Notes under the pieces: generated by a model | What the model saw: only the letters and a program-made list of their open reading frames with translations | Told to the model about the DNA's origin: nothing | The model's database searches: none | Source: Stromatinia cepivora | Lineage: Eukaryota > Ascomycota > Leotiomycetes > Helotiales > Sclerotiniaceae | DNA length: 64,000 nt | Direction: 5' to 3' | NCBI GenBank assembly: GCA_014898415.1 | Contig: RCTD01000003.1 | Coordinates: 930,001-994,000, forward strand | Part shown: one piece after another, positions 44,157-57,719 of the stretch | Position numbering within the stretch: the stretch's first letter is position 1 | Layout: every line of letters begins with the position of its first letter | Position numbers and translations under genes: made by a program

Positions 44157-47100
44157 ATGTCTGTTCTCCCAGCAGATGCACATGCAGAGCTTGCACAGTT
44201 ATTGTCTGCTTTGCAATCTACCGACAACAATGTTCGTTCACAAGCTGAGGAGCACTTGGGCAACAACTGGGTATCCACCAAACCCGAAATGTTGTTGATG
44301 GGCTTGGTTGAGCAAATACACGGTTCCAACGATATATCTGTAAGATATGTCACCAGTTCTCAAGATTCCAGGTACAGGATTATGTCACTAATTTCCAATA
44401 CTTCATAGACCCGGTCCTTTGCTGCGGTTATATTCCGTCGTATAGCTTCCAAATCGCGCAAGACAGATGATAACAACTCAATCGAATTATTCTTGACCAT
44501 CCCGAAGCAAGAAGCATATGCTATCCGACAAAAGCTCATAGAGGCATTAGGCCTCGAAAAGTCGAATCCGGTGAGAAACAAAATTGGAGACGCGGTTGCC
44601 GAAATAGCTAGAGAATATTCCGATAATGGTATGATACTTGGGCGCAGGACAAACGTTAAGAATGCCAATCTAACATTTCATAGGTGAACAATGGCCAGAG
44701 ATCTTGGGCGTTCTCTCTACTTTAAGCTCTTCACAGGAACCCGGACAGAGAGAGATCGCATATAGAATATTTTCTACGACTCCTGGCATAATTGAAAAGC
44801 AACATGAAGATACAGTACTATCAGCTTTCAAAAATGGCTTCCAAGATGGGGAAACAGAAGTAGGTTTTCTTAATTGTTGAATTCTAGGACAACGACTAAC
44901 CATATAAAAGGTCCGTTTGGCAGCCATGGAAGCATTTACATCCTTTTTCTCTAGTCTCAACAAAAAGTCACAGCAAAAATATTATGGCCTTATCCCAGAA
45001 GTTCTTTCGATCCTACCACCTTTGAAGGAAGCCCTGGACTCGGACAGCCTTAGCACAGCACTTATTCAACTCATGAATCTTGCGGAAGTCGCCCCAAAGA
45101 TGTTCAAACCATTATTCCACAATCTAGTCACATTCTGCATTCAAACGATCCAGGACAAGGAGTTGACCGATATAGTTCGCCAAAATGCCCTCGAACTCAT
45201 GGCAACATTCGCAGATTATGCTCCAGCTATGGTGAAAAAGGATTCAAGCTTTGTAACCGACATGATCACTCAATGTTTGAGTCTCATGACTGATATTGGT
45301 GAGGATGATGAGGACGCATCCGAATGGAATTCTTCTGATGATGTATGATTATCTCCCTCAATCTTACAAAACGATGTACTGACTTCAATAGATGGATCCG
45401 GAAGAGAGCGATTTGAACCATGTTGCCGGTGAGCAATGCATGGACCGCCTGGCAAACAAGCTCGGAGGAACAATCATCTTGGCACCTACATTTAATTGGC
45501 TTCCAAGAATGATGCTCTCTGAGGCATGGAGAGATAGGCATGCTGCATTAATGGCCATTTCGGCAATTTCAGAAGGTTGCAGGGACTTGATGCTTGGGGA
45601 ATTGCATAAGGTTCTGGAGCTTGTTGTTCCTGCTCTGAGCGACCCACATCCACGTGTGCGTTGGGCCGGTTGCAATGCTCTTGGCCAAATGAGTACCGAT
45701 TTTGCTGGGACTATGCAGGAGAAATTTCACGAAACTGTAGTACGCAGCATCATCCCGGTCCTTAAAAGCCCGGAGCCTCGTGTCCAAGCTCATGCAGCTG
45801 CTGCTCTTGTCAACTTCTGTGAAGAAGCAGAAAAGAAAATCCTCGAGCCATACCTTGATGAATTATTGACAAACTTGTTCGCTCTCCTTCAAAGCCAAAA
45901 GAGGTATGTTCAAGAGCAAGCTCTCTCTACTATCGCCACTATTGCAGACTCTGCGGAGGCTGCCTTTTCTAAATACTACGACACCTTGATGCCCATACTC
46001 TTTAATGTTTTGAAGGCGGATTCAACTAAGGAGCTTCGTTTGCTACGGGCAAAAGCAATGGAATGTGCTACCCTTATTGCATTGGCGGTTGGACGAGAGA
46101 GACTGGGTAATGACGCAACAGAGTTGGTCAAGTTATTGGCCACAGTTCAACAAGGTATTGTGGATGCGGATGATCCACAAGCTCAATATCTTATGCACTG
46201 CTGGGGACGTATGTGTAGGGTTATGGGCACCGAATTCCTTGGATATCTTGAATATGTCATGCCTCCTCTGTTAGAGTTGGCAAGTGCTAAAGCAGATATT
46301 CAACTTCTTGATGATGAAGAAGAGGTTGAGGCCGTTCAGGCACAAGAGGGCTGGGAGCTTGTTCCACTCAAGGGTAAAGTTATTGGCATCAAAACTAGCA
46401 CTCTTGATGACAAGCACATGGCAATTGAACTTTTGGTGGTTTACGCTCAGGTTTTGGAAGCCCATTTCGCCCCTTACGTAGAGGGTGTCATGGGGCAAAT
46501 TGCCTTACCAGGTCTCGCATTCTTCTTCCATGATCCGGTTCGTGTTGTATCGGCGAAATGTGTGCCCCAACTACTCAATTCTTACAAGAAGGCTTTCGGT
46601 GTTGAGTCTGCCGAGTTGAGAAATCTTTGGACTGCTACAATTCCCAAGATTTTGGAGGTTCTGAGTGCCGAACCAGCTATTGATACACTTGCCGAGATGT
46701 ATCAATGTTTTTACGAATCGGTAGAGGTAATGGGCAAGAATTGCCTTAATCAGTCGCATATGGAACTGTTTATGGATTCTGCTATTTCTGCTTTGGACGA
46801 TTACAAAGAACGTGTCAAGGCTAGAATAGAGGAACGGGCTGATGCCAATCGAGAAGAAGGCGATGAAGACTCTGAGGAAACACTCTACGCAATTGAGGAC
46901 GATCAGACTCTCCTCTCCGACATGAACAAAGCATTCCATTGCATTTTCAAGAACCACGGTATCGCTTTCCTGCCCTCATGGGAGAAACTCCTTACAACTT
47001 ATTCGGCTTTTCTTTCAAGCGACGATCCCACACAAAGACAATGGGGTTTGTGTATCATTGACGATGTTCTCGAGTTCTGCGGTGATATGAGTTACAAGTA

Positions 47101-47724
47101 TATGGAACCTCTTATCAGGAACCCGTTGATTGCTGGATGTCAAGATGCTGCACCTGCCAATCGTCAAGCCGCTACCTATGGTATTGGTGTCGCGGCCCAC
47201 AAGGGGGGTTCACAATGGACTCAATTTGTAGGCGATGCAATTGGGATTTTATTCGCGGCTACGCAAATTCCTAACGCGAGAGGCGATGATGACGTTTACG
47301 CTACAGAAAACGCTTGTGCTGCCATTGCTAAGATATTGCATTTCAACGCATCTGGTGTTGCGAATCAACAAGAAGTCGTTACAGCATGGATTGATACTTT
47401 ACCTATTGTAAATGATGAAGAGGCAGCTCCATACGCATACCTTTTCCTTGCTCAGCTCATCGAACAGTAAGTCTATCTATTGAACTTGGATTGGTCCACC
47501 ACTAACATCGCTCCAGACAAAACCCCGCAGTTACTTCTCAACCAGCCAAGGTATTTGTTTTCGTTGCTCAAGCTCTTGAGGCCGAAACATTACAAGGTCA
47601 AACAGCCAACAGGGTGATTGAAGCTACCAAGAATCTCCTTGCGGCAGCAGGCTTAAATCCCGCACATCTTTTGGCACAACTTTCCCCTGAAACTCAAGCA
47701 ACGGTTCAAGCATACTTTGGTTGA
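44157..47724 (+). CDS. Karyopherin beta of the Kap121/Pse1 (importin-5) type
   Basis: Nuclear import receptor that carries ribosomal proteins, histones and other cargo through the pore under RanGTP control. Six exons (44157-44339, 44409-44628, 44684-44859, 44911-45342, 45392-47466, 47517-47724), with introns of 49-69 nt, give 1097 residues, the usual length for the family. HEAT repeats fill the chain. Diagnostic stretches are MSVLPADAHAELAQLLSALQ, TRSFAAVIFRRIASK, VRNKIGDAVAEIAREYSDN, WPELLG-like WPEILG, VRLAAMEAFTSFF, HPRVRWAGCNALGQMSTDFA and, at the end, TAWIDTLPIVNDEEAAPYAY. An acidic insert (DIGEDDEDASEWNSSDD) leads into the exon 4/5 junction, as in Kap121 relatives. All phases close and the start has a good ACCACCATGT context. 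The WC-1 gene is 2.4 kb downstream. Confidence 0.93.
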
Positions 47725-50085
47725 TCTTTCTCCTTCATTTGAGGTTGATATTCGAATTACAAGGGTGGTTGAAGATATGAAATAAAGTTTTGATGATAGA
47801 ATGATACCACATGAGCACGTATATTTTCGGGGTTATCTTTGGGATGGTTGGGCTAGCGAGTGGCTCGGATTTGGCCAGTCATCAGCATCACTCGAAAAGT
47901 CTCATGAGTGGATGACATAGTGGTAACATAGGGAGCGACAGAAGCTAGCTCTTATTTTTCTGAGGAGGGAAGTAACAAGGGAATGTTCAGACCATTCTGT
48001 GTTTTAAATAGGGAAGTAAAGTCTGGATGCAGATGAAACAGCGAAAGAGCCGAGAGAAGAAAGGATTTCTGATGTGATGTTGACCCAAGAAGAAGGTTAA
48101 CCACAAATTATAAAGATAGTTTTTTTAAAAAAAAAAAAAAAATACTTACAAGTACGTAATGAGTAAACTTGTGATGTGCGTAGTAGTGAAAAGGGGGACC
48201 GGGTCCCTACATACATAGGGATATAAATAATAGTGTGTGGCTGAAGAGCGGTTGGCTTGATTAGGCTTGATTAGGCTTGATTGGGCTTGATTAGTTAGTT
48301 GGTTGGCATGCATGCATGCATACGGAGTATGGTGACGCAATACCGTAATGTGATATCGGGATTGGGAGGTCCGGGTGTGCGTGCTGTATGTGTTAGGGGT
48401 GATGGATTTGTATGGATTATAAGGTGCTTGGATTATATAGGGATGAATTTTGGAGTTGTGAAGTTGTGAGATTTTTATGATGGAAATGGAAATTATGGTA
48501 TTATGATATTATGGTATTATTAGATGGGTTGGTGGGTAAATGAGGGTTTATTTTGGGGTTGGATAGATTGGGGAGATGGTGGGTGAAGTGTATGGGCAGT
48601 TGAGGTGTGAAGTTTGATGTTGAAGCTGTGATGAGGGAGGAGAGATAGATCAATGTCACTTAATGTGGGTATTGTTTTGATTTATTTTATTTTATTTTAT
48701 ATTTTTATTTTACATTTTTATCTTTGATTTTTCTGCTTCGTACAACTTATGTCGGAGTGACATTCCTATGCACATATTGGTGGTACTGAGTGCATGGATG
48801 TATGTGGAGTAGGAGTAGGAGTAGGGAGTACCAGATGTACTGGTATACGCCACGCATTTATTGCTTTGCAGGCTTGCTCTTTTACCAATTAAAGGATCGA
48901 TATCTAGGATGTTTTTGTACGAGGTAGAGAAATTAATGATACATACTTATCATATTTAGATATTTGGTGTGATATATCGAAGCCTTATCAAGCCTCATTA
49001 AGCCTCATTGTGAAGGAAAAGCAATCATTGCCTGGGTACTTGAAGATTATTTGATAGGAAATACTTGTAGGAGATATCTTCGGGAATTAAGTGCATCATC
49101 TGGTTAGATCTTGAGATTAAGAATTATATTTGTCCTGGCTTTTCTTTGGTTTTGTTGGATGATTGACCGAGTGGTTGAGTGAATGAATGAATGAACAAAT
49201 GAATAAATGAATGGCTTTCAGATAATGACATACTTTATATATGATTTATGAAAATACCTTTTGTTAATATAATTTGGAAGATCTTCTAGCCTTCATCTGG
49301 TTAGGTAATCAATATTTTGAAGTTTTCCCATTACCGACTCTACTTTCAAGCTTGCCGGTTTGCCTTCTGAGTTCTATTTGCATTATCACACAGTTTTATA
49401 TCAATAACATTATTGATTCCACATTAATTGGTAGCCTCAACTTCTGTTGTCAAACAAACCTTACTTTTCTGACACACAACTCGATACAGGTATTTCCTAA
49501 TATTATATACTCTCAGTACATATATTGAAGAAAAGAGAGTTCCATTTGTAAAATTCAATCATCAACCCACAATTCTCGAGTACAATATCCATAAAAACCC
49601 AAAGTACCGGTACTTTCAAACCCGATCCACTCATCAACCCATTCTTTGCCTTGCCGTAAGGTCCCCCGCAGATTTTCGGAACGAAAGACAATTTCAATTG
49701 CACAAAGTACACAAGCTTCACGAAATACAAATAAGAATCTTCCGACGGAGAGACTGTCTTCGGGGAAGGGCTGGTGGATTTTGCGACTTGATACTCTGCG
49801 ACTATACTCTGCGACCTGGAAAAGATTATGGCAAGCGACAAGGCGCATACTTGATTGAGAAGGAAATCATAGGTATACGATAAATATATACGAAGTTTGA
49901 GTTTGCTTTTAAACAACTCTTTGAGGGGTTGAGGGTTTGTGAACTTGATTGAGTGAGGAGGAGATTCTTGCGGGAAGTCGACAGAGTGTTCAATATTCAC
50001 AGAGAGTCTGATTTGCCTTCGACATTCGAGTCTCATTCGCTTCACTCAACATAACTACGATAATAAAAGTGCAGATGTCGCCATT
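47725..50085. other. Long intergenic region, presumed promoter and leader of the WC-1 gene
   Basis: About 2.4 kb. It holds a run of 15 A at about 48127, a direct repeat of GGCTTGATTA (about 48250-48295), a CATGCATGCATGCATA palindrome (about 48307), and a TTTTA repeat (about 48675-48715). Plus-strand open frames here are short. The 180-codon minus frame at 49503-50045 is antisense to the presumed leader and shows no domain. No light-responsive element could be assigned. Confidence 0.45.
48250..48295. repeat. Short tandem repeat of a GGCTTGATTA unit
   Basis: Four adjacent copies of a 10-bp word close to GGCTTGATTA, differing at one or two positions, in the region upstream of the WC-1 gene. Too short to be a mobile element. 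Confidence 0.7.
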
Positions 50086-53000
50086 ATGAGCAATTTCTTT
50101 AATCCACAGATGACCCAGGAGGACCTGCAACGGCAGGTCGCTCGGAGGAGGGCGCATTCTAGGTCTTTGAGCATGACACAACCTCAGCAGCAGCAGCATC
50201 AACAACAACAACAGCAGCAGCAGCAGTCTTCTACCCAGAATAATGCCAATTCTATGAGTATGGATGACATGATGAGCGGCGGTGATAGCTTGGACGATAT
50301 CATTATGCAGAATAATAACGAGATACAACGGCGGCAGAGTTACTCACAAACCTTTGCGCCAGATCATGATCGCAGATCTTCCATGTTGGAATATGGTAAT
50401 ATTGATTCAGGTATGGACGGTTTTCAGTTCGGTACCCCAACATCAGGTCCCGAAAATTCAATGTTGCGACGACAATCGACGGGTGAATTGGATTTGAGTA
50501 TGGTTTACCAGGGTATGGGAGCCGGAATGAATATGACAATGCCACAAACGCAGTATACGAACTCTGTGCAAACAAATATGATGGATACAAATATGGGTTA
50601 TCCTGCCTTCACAGGAGATATGATGCCTGGAATGAGTTACGCTTCCATAGGGATGGAGGGTATGTCTCAAGACTCGCCCATGGGCATGTACTCGAACCAT
50701 AACTATTCCCCTACGGTATACGGAAACGATCCTATGGATTCTGTAACATCGGAGATGTTTATGAGGGGCTCAGAGAATATGAGAATAAGAAACTTGGATG
50801 ATGAGAACAACGAAGTGATGGCATCGTCATCCGGTATCATGGTTCAATCACCAAACAACATGGGTATGCCTCAAAATGTTGATTACAACTCTCCATCTAC
50901 CTCAAATGCACCTCAAAATATCTTGTCTCGAACATCAAGTACAGCTATGATTCCTACGACCTTACCATCTTTACCAACCTCCACAGCCATCGTCGCTGCC
51001 TCCCCACCCAGGCAAGATGCTACGGGAATATATTCCAGCACTGGGTTTGATATGCTTGGAGCATTAATGAGAGTGGTATCGAGACCAAATAAAGTCATTA
51101 ATATCGGTGCCGTCGATTTATCATGTGCATTTGTTGTCTGCGATTTAAGAGAACCGGATTGTCCCATAATATATGTCTCTGATGTTTTTGAGAATCTTAC
51201 CGGATATTCAAGACATGAAGTACTTGGCAGAAATTGTCGATTTCTTCAATCACCAGAAGGAAAAATTCAAGCTGGTGAACGTAGGTTAGATACGGAGAAT
51301 GATAAGGTCTATGAACTTAAGAAAGCCATAGATACGAGAACGGAAACTCAACAGGCCATTATTAATTATCGAAAAGGAGGTCAACCATTTATGAATCTCT
51401 TAACGATGATTCCAATTCCTGCAAGTGATGACGATCCTACACTTTCTTTGGTGGTCGGATTTCAGGTCGATGTGGTCGCAAACCCAAACAGTGTCAATGA
51501 AAAAACTACCGCTGGGAACTACACAATGAATTACAAACAAGGCACATTACCACGATATCAATGGCATCCACCTCAGCCACATGCTCGTCTACCAGATGCT
51601 GGTCAAACGATTAGTCGTGATGATGTTAGCTCAGTATTAGCCTCATATGACAATGGTAGCGATCCAGAACTTACCAAGAGAATGTGGGAGAAAGTCCTTT
51701 TGGAGAATAGTGATGATGTTATTCATGTTCTTTCTTTGAAAGGCCTATTCATGTACCTTTCACCATCATGTCGTCAAGTCCTGGAATACGATTCGTCCGA
51801 ATTAATAGGAACTGCACTCTCCTCAATCTGTCATCCCAGTGATATAGTTCCCGTCACTCGAGAATTAAAAGAAACATCACAAGGAAGTCCTGTGAATGTG
51901 GTATTCCGCGTTCGTCGAAAGAATAGTGGCTATACATGGTTTGAAAGTCATGGTTCTCTATGTGTAGAGCAAGGCAAAGGTCGAAAATGCATCATCATGG
52001 TTGGTAGAGAAAGACCAGTATATGCATTGGCTAGAAACGACTTGAATCGAAACGAAGGTCTCGGTGAGAATCAATTATATTCTAAATTGTCGACATCAGG
52101 CATGTTTCTTTACGTTGCTTCGAACGTTAGATCTCTCTTGGATCGAACTCCAGATGACCTTGTTGGTACAAGTATTCAAGCATTAATGCGTACTGATTCT
52201 AAGATTGAATTCGGTCGGGCACTAGAGAAGGCAAGAACTGGAAAGATTGTTAAATATCGACATGAGATTTTCAATAAACGTGGGGTTGTCCTACAAGCTG
52301 AAACAACACTATACCCTGGAGATGCTTCAGAAGGGCACAAACCTACATTCCTCGTCGCCCAAACTCGATTAGTCAAAAGCACACCTCGAAATGCCGCTAC
52401 AACTACTGGAACTAATGGCAACACTCTTACTGGTGCGAACACAATGGTCATGAGTCCCGTGAATAAACCAGATATTCAAACTCCTGAAGGAACACCAAGC
52501 AATAGTTTAACTCGTTCACAACCCAGTCCATTTACCGAAGCTATGACACCAGGTCCCAGCAATACAATTGCACCTGTTACGCAACCAGGTGGATGTGGAC
52601 TTCCAATTGGATCTCAAGATGAAGCATTAGCATCTGAGGATAATATCTTTGAGGAATTGAAGACAACGCGTTGTACAAGTTGGCAGTATGAACTTCGACA
52701 AATGGAGAAGAATAATCGAATACTTGGGGAAGAATTAGCGATGTTAATAAATGCGAGAAAGAAACGAAAGCGAAGGAAATTACCTGGTAACGTTCAACGA
52801 GATTGTGCGAATTGCCATACTAAAAGCACACCGGAATGGAGAAGAGGACCGAGCGGAAACCGAGATTTGTGCAATAGTTGTGGATTGAGATATGCGAAAT
52901 CGGTAAGTCGCGATGGTTCTGAAACCGCACTTACGGCTGGTCAAGTTATTGATCATTCATCATCCTCTACATCTTGAAGTTGAGTTTGTTGAAAATCCCC

Positions 53001-53819
53001 GCTTCAATTCACGATTGTTCTATATTCTCATCGGGAAAAAAATTCGAAAGTTCTCAGTGGATAATTTCAAAATCAATGGCGGGTCAAGGTGCCTTTTCGC
53101 TTATCCGCTCTTCGCCATGCGAGAAATACATTTTAAGCACATGGCTGCTTTACGCCCTTCTTTGCTCTACAATTGTTCTTTAGTTTTGTGTTCTTATCAA
53201 TCCCATCGCATTCATTATACGGCACACGACACTAATTTCATATCTTTTAAATGTTCAGCAAGGTCGCATTTCTTCGCGCACTTCTAAACGTAGTAGAGAT
53301 GATGCGTCGAGCAAAACCTCCAATTCTCCGATTCATTCGAGTCCATTACAGAATGAATTATCGCAAAAACCACAATCTTTAAATCCGAATTTGAATATCA
53401 ATCCTGGAAATTTGACGGACGATATGAATGATCCAAGGCCTCGGAAAGTTTTGAAAAAATCACATTCGGGTGATAGTGCGGAAAGTGTAGGGAGTGTAGG
53501 TATGGCAAGTCAGGGGAGTGCGGGTGGTAGTGGAACAGGAAGTATTGGACATGGAAATATTGGTGTGGGAGGAATTAGTAATGGAGGAGTAATGGGAAGT
53601 GGTACGGCAGTTCCAGCGTCTTTGGGTGGAAGAACAACGATGGAAAGTCAACCAGTTCATGCTAGAAGTTTAGGATTCAATGAGGGAGGTGCTAGTGGGA
53701 TTACAAATATTGAGGAGGGTAGGGAAGGATCAGGGACGGGTTCGACGGGTTCGACGGGTTCGACGGGTTCAATAGGTTCCATGGTTAGGAGCTCTTCGGG
53801 ACGAGGAAAATTCTGTTGA
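50086..53819 (+). CDS. wcl1: White Collar-1 blue-light receptor and GATA transcription factor
   Basis: Flavin-binding photoreceptor that pairs with WC-2 to drive light-induced and clock genes. Exons 50086-52902 and 53259-53819 give 1125 residues. Order: Met/Gln/Asn-rich N-terminus with a polyGln tract (about 33-47); LOV domain (about 339-455) with the photoactive Cys384 in GRNCRFLQ; PAS-B (about 535-640); PAS-C (about 664-760); a basic KKRKRRK signal near 893; and a GATA finger C907-x2-C910-x18-C929-x2-C932 (CANCHTKSTPEWRRG...LCNSCG). The intron starts seven residues after the finger, and exon 2 reads QGRISSRTSKRSRDD and ends in a Gly/Ser tail with a GST repeat. The intron is 356 nt, far longer than any other here. 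Reading through it adds 24 codons and a stop, giving a 963-aa form without the tail. Everything needed for photochemistry is present. Confidence 0.95.
52903..53258 (+). other. Unusually long (356-nt) final intron of the WC-1 gene
   Basis: The donor GTAAGT follows codon 939 and the acceptor TTTCAG is at 53258. The other introns in the window are about 45-160 nt, apart from the minisatellite-filled intron 1 of UbL-A (248 nt). The frame stays open across the donor for 24 codons (VSRDGSETALTAGQVIDHSS...) before a stop, so intron retention would give a natural truncated product. The intron interior also holds a 124-codon open frame (52913-53287) in another phase, without domains. Confidence 0.7.
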
Positions 53820-54230
53820 GAGAGGAGAAAGAGAGATAATGAATGAACAGATTGAACGATATGACGATGGTCTGTCTTTTTAGGATGGATAATCATTAGG
53901 TTTCTTTTCTGCATAGCAAGTTTTACTAGCGGGTTTTTGGGTTGGCTGGATTGCGTTGGGTTGATTGGCTTGGCTTGGGTTTTTATTGTGGTGCGGGCGT
54001 ATATTGTTGATAGGGTATGGAGTTGAGGATCTGGGTGGCGTGGCGTGATGGGGATTTTTTTTTTGGCTGGACTGGGCGGGTGGGTGGAAAGGATTGGAGT
54101 AGTTTTAGATTCTTTATACTATTGGCTTTTACGAGCATTTCGTTTTTGTGGGAGAGGAATTTGCGAGGGAAAAAAAGAGAATGGGAATAGGGAATTGGGG
54201 ATTGGGAAGGGAATGAGAGATGAGGTTTTT
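53820..54230. other. 3' flank of the WC-1 gene
   Basis: About 400 bp with GGTTGG/GGCTTGG-rich sequence and a T8 run. No gene is seen. The 144-codon frame at 54045-54479 runs through the microsatellite and is not believable. Confidence 0.5.
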
Positions 54231-54366
54231 GATGGTGATGGTGATGGTGATGGTGATGGTGATGGTGATGGTGATGGTGATGGTGATGGTGATGGTGATG
54301 GTGATGGTGATGGTGATGGTGATGGTGATGGTGATGGTGATGGTGATGGTGATGGTGATGGTGATT
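54231..54366. repeat. GGTGAT hexanucleotide microsatellite, about 22 units
   Basis: An almost perfect run of GATGGT units, breaking only at the last GATTGT. In different frames it gives poly-(Asp-Gly), poly-(Val-Met) or, on the minus strand, poly-(Ile-Thr), which explains three long false open frames. It marks the edge between the gene-bearing DNA and the A+T-rich block. Confidence 0.98.
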
Positions 54367-54399
54367 GTTACAAAGGAGATAAACAATTGTTTTTCATTA

Positions 54400-57060
54400 T
54401 AAAATATATATATCATCCTTCGATCATTTTAATATTCAATATTTTAATCAAACAAAAGATAATTTTGTATTATATATAAATTTCGATCCCTATAACCCAT
54501 ATGATATGGACGATTCCATGCTAGAAATAGATCACTTTTTCCTTACAGAATGGATTACAAATGATAGATATATAAGAAGTCCTTTTGGATGCGATATAAG
54601 ATTGTTTTCGGTTTCTAATAAAGAAGACGAATCGATAATTAGTACTGCTTCCAATACTCACCTTTACTATTCCATCGAATCTTTGTGTCGCCGACCTGAT
54701 TGTTATTGTGATTAGGGCATTATTCGATGAGCAGGTGGGGGTTCTATCTGTAAAGAATAATAACAGGAGGTACCCATATATACAGAAAACGAAACAGGAG
54801 ATGATCATTGTATATATCAAGGGAAGAAGATATGATATTCAATCAAACTTTATTATAATAATGGTATTGAAAACAATGAAACCGATAGTGATTCGTAGTG
54901 AGGGTTTTCTTCAATACTTATTAATCTAGTATACTCATCAGATGATTATGAATGTATTTCAATATTTGTCGGCCGCTATCATCATCATTGTTATATATTG
55001 GAATCAGAATCTGTTAACGAATATCAGGAATGATTTTTTTAAGGTTTTTTAAAAAGAAGCAAGATTGGAAATGATATAATATATAATCTTCAATTTCAAT
55101 TACAATATATTCCGGAGTACCTTCATCTTCACATCCTCTCCAAAACATTGAACATTGATTCTACAAACAATTCGATCTCAATCCATTATAATACTTTACA
55201 ATCCAAAAAAACATTGCAGGTATAAAGAAAAAAGGTTTTATAAAAATAGAAAAGAATAAAACAATACTAATAATAAAGAAAAACGATTATACATAGATAA
55301 AGATTCATTAAATCTTTTTATACAAATCTTAAAATACAATTCAAGTATAATATTCTACAAAACTCAAAAAGAAAAGAACTTTATTATCCTTACATTCTCG
55401 ATTCCTAATGAAAAAAAACCTGGGAATCGAAGTTTAAATTCTATATACTTATAGTAATGTTTATTGATAATTGTTTGTATTTGTTATTTGATATTAATTT
55501 TCTATAATAATCATTTTGTCTACTTCGTTATAAATCTTTTTTTGATATTTCTCCATAGGTATTACTTTCGTATTATCTCCAATTTCTTTTATTTCATTTT
55601 GTATATATTCTATTTATTAATAGAGTTTTTATTGTTCTGTTATATTTTCTTCCTTTATTTTTTTTGTATATATTAATTTTCCTATTGATCTTTTTTTATT
55701 GAATTGATAAATGGAAATTTCAAATAATTGATTTTATAAATTGAAGAGTAATTAAAAGTATATATCAAATAATAAAGGATTTTTCTTTTGTAGATTAGAT
55801 TTTTATATATATTTTATAAATTGTATTATAATATAATATAATAAAAAAAATGAAATTATTCTTATAAAATAAAAGACTTTTTAGAATTTGAACAGAAGTA
55901 TGATTAACGATTATATGAAACTCAATAAATTGATGATATATTATTAATAGAACTTTATATGAATAGTAAATCATCAATTATCAAATTTTAGAATAATTAT
56001 TATATTAAAAGTTATATTAGATTTCTATTATACTTGAAGGGTTATTTGGTATTCCTTATAGAATTATAATTGTTATAATATTAATTATTAAAAAAAGGAA
56101 TTTATTTATTGAATACCTTTTTGAAAAACAATTTATTAAAATCGATTAGATAATCCATATTATAATATATATATAAGAAAGTTTTTTTTTAATCTTGAAT
56201 AATTATAGAAAGATTATTTTTATATTTTTTTTTTCAAAATTAAATAATTAAAAGAAGTTTTTTATTTGAATAAAATCGATTATTATAGAAATTATATTAT
56301 TGTATTTTTCGAAGAAAGAAATAAAAAAGAAAAAGAATTAAAAACCGGAAATTATATATTAAATATTATTAATTAGAAATTTAAAGATTGTTAAATAATG
56401 ATTTGTAATAAATATATAATTTGTTTATTTTAATAAATATTTCTGAAATATAAAATTGTTATAAATGAAAAAAGAAAGTATAAATAGAATTCTATTTTTA
56501 TATATATAATCTATTAATTAATCAAAATATTTCATTTCAAAAATAGGAAATTGAATTCTTAGTATATTCAAAAAGAAAAGATAAAGATAATAATTAAATT
56601 CAAGTTTCATTTTGTTTTTATATTAGTTTTTTTTTATATTATAAATAGTTATTTAATTTTTCATTTTAAGGAAATATTAATAGAAATATAATAATCTATT
56701 AATTATTAATAAAAGATTTTTTTTTTGATAATATATATTTATTATTCTAGAGTATATTTTTTGTATATATTGATATTATTTAATGAATATTGGGGGTAGA
56801 GTTTAAAAGACGAATTTGTATTAATTTTAATATAGAAAAATATATATATTTTGTTTCTTTGTAAATTTTGATATATAAGAATTTTTTGTTGATTTTTATA
56901 TTTATTAATAGTTATCTTTGTTTTGTTTATAACAATTTCGAAATAGTATTGATAATAAATTGCTAAAATCAATTGAAAGCAAGTTTTATTATTTGAAGAT
57001 CTTCGTTAAAAAGCTTGATTTAGAGTTTGTAATTGAGTATAATCAACTTTTATATACTAA
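54400..57060. other. A+T-rich RIP-type block without recognisable content
   Basis: From about 54400 and especially 55000 to 57000 the sequence is very A+T-rich with long A and T runs and stops in all frames. Frames such as 54506-54715 and 55464-55676 are short and of skewed composition. I could not identify the original element. Confidence 0.6.
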
Positions 57061-57321
57061 ATCATATTGAAATGTATTAAAATTGAAGATGATTAGAATG
57101 AACGAAGGACAAGTTGAGAGTAAGATGAAAAGTAGCAAGTCATTGTTTCTATCCATCTAAGAGAGTAGAATACACCTCCTATTTAAATTTGTATTCGCTG
57201 CTATATATATTTACTTGCAAGGTGTGACTCCTTTCGAAGCTGTAAGATTTCAGCTATTTAATTTGTCATCTACGTGCTACATGCTAATTTCATCTATGCT
57301 GTTCAGTATCATGATAGATAG

Positions 57322-57537
57322 ATGCACTGCGCCTTTCAAGCCCCTACCCCCCTTTTGATTTTATATGGTACTACCACCATCCTCGCCATTACTATAATCC
57401 TGGTATCTTCTCCCCAAGAGCATGGGGAAATTGAGCTGAATAAGTGTAAGGAACAGATGAAGCAAGAAGCATGGCTGATTTGTATTGGAATATGCACATT
57501 AATATGGAATGTTGCCTTCGCTGACTCCGCGCTGTAG
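57322..57537 (+). CDS. Possible small membrane protein, 71 aa, in a higher-GC island
   Basis: The frame of 71 codons lies in a roughly 650-bp island of ordinary composition (about 57070-57720) between two A+T-rich blocks. It encodes a hydrophobic start (LLILYGTTTILAITIILVSS), a polar middle with Lys/Glu, and a second weakly hydrophobic segment (AWLICIGICTLIWNVAFA). I recognise no family. It may be a real small gene or a chance frame in unique DNA spared by RIP. Confidence 0.25.
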   Translation: MHCAFQAPTPLLILYGTTTILAITIILVSSPQEHGEIELNKCKEQMKQEAWLICIGICTLIWNVAFADSAL

Positions 57538-57719
57538 ACTTCTTCACTCCTTTCTTCCTATCTTGTGTGTGAATGGTTGTGCGGTATACAAACTATGCCT
57601 AACTTAGACACAGGCGAAGTGCATACCTAGAGAGTGTATTCCATGTATTGTGAGAAAGTTGGGATATCAAGGCCTAACACGTAGCTAGTTCGTAGTTATA
57701 TGATTATATGATTCTTCGT

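Noticed and set aside
48240..48325. Short direct repeats considered as a CRISPR-like array
   Set aside because: Units are adjacent without spacers and the genome is eukaryotic.
49503..50045. 180-codon antisense frame upstream of the WC-1 gene
   Set aside because: Lies in the presumed leader/promoter, no domain and no start or splice support; an antisense RNA cannot be excluded.
54045..54479. Poly-(Asp-Gly) / poly-(Val-Met) / poly-(Ile-Thr) proteins
   Set aside because: All are products of the GGTGAT microsatellite.
55464..56972. Phe/Ile/Tyr-rich open frames in A+T-rich DNA
   Set aside because: Composition artefact of RIP-type sequence; no family motif could be read.
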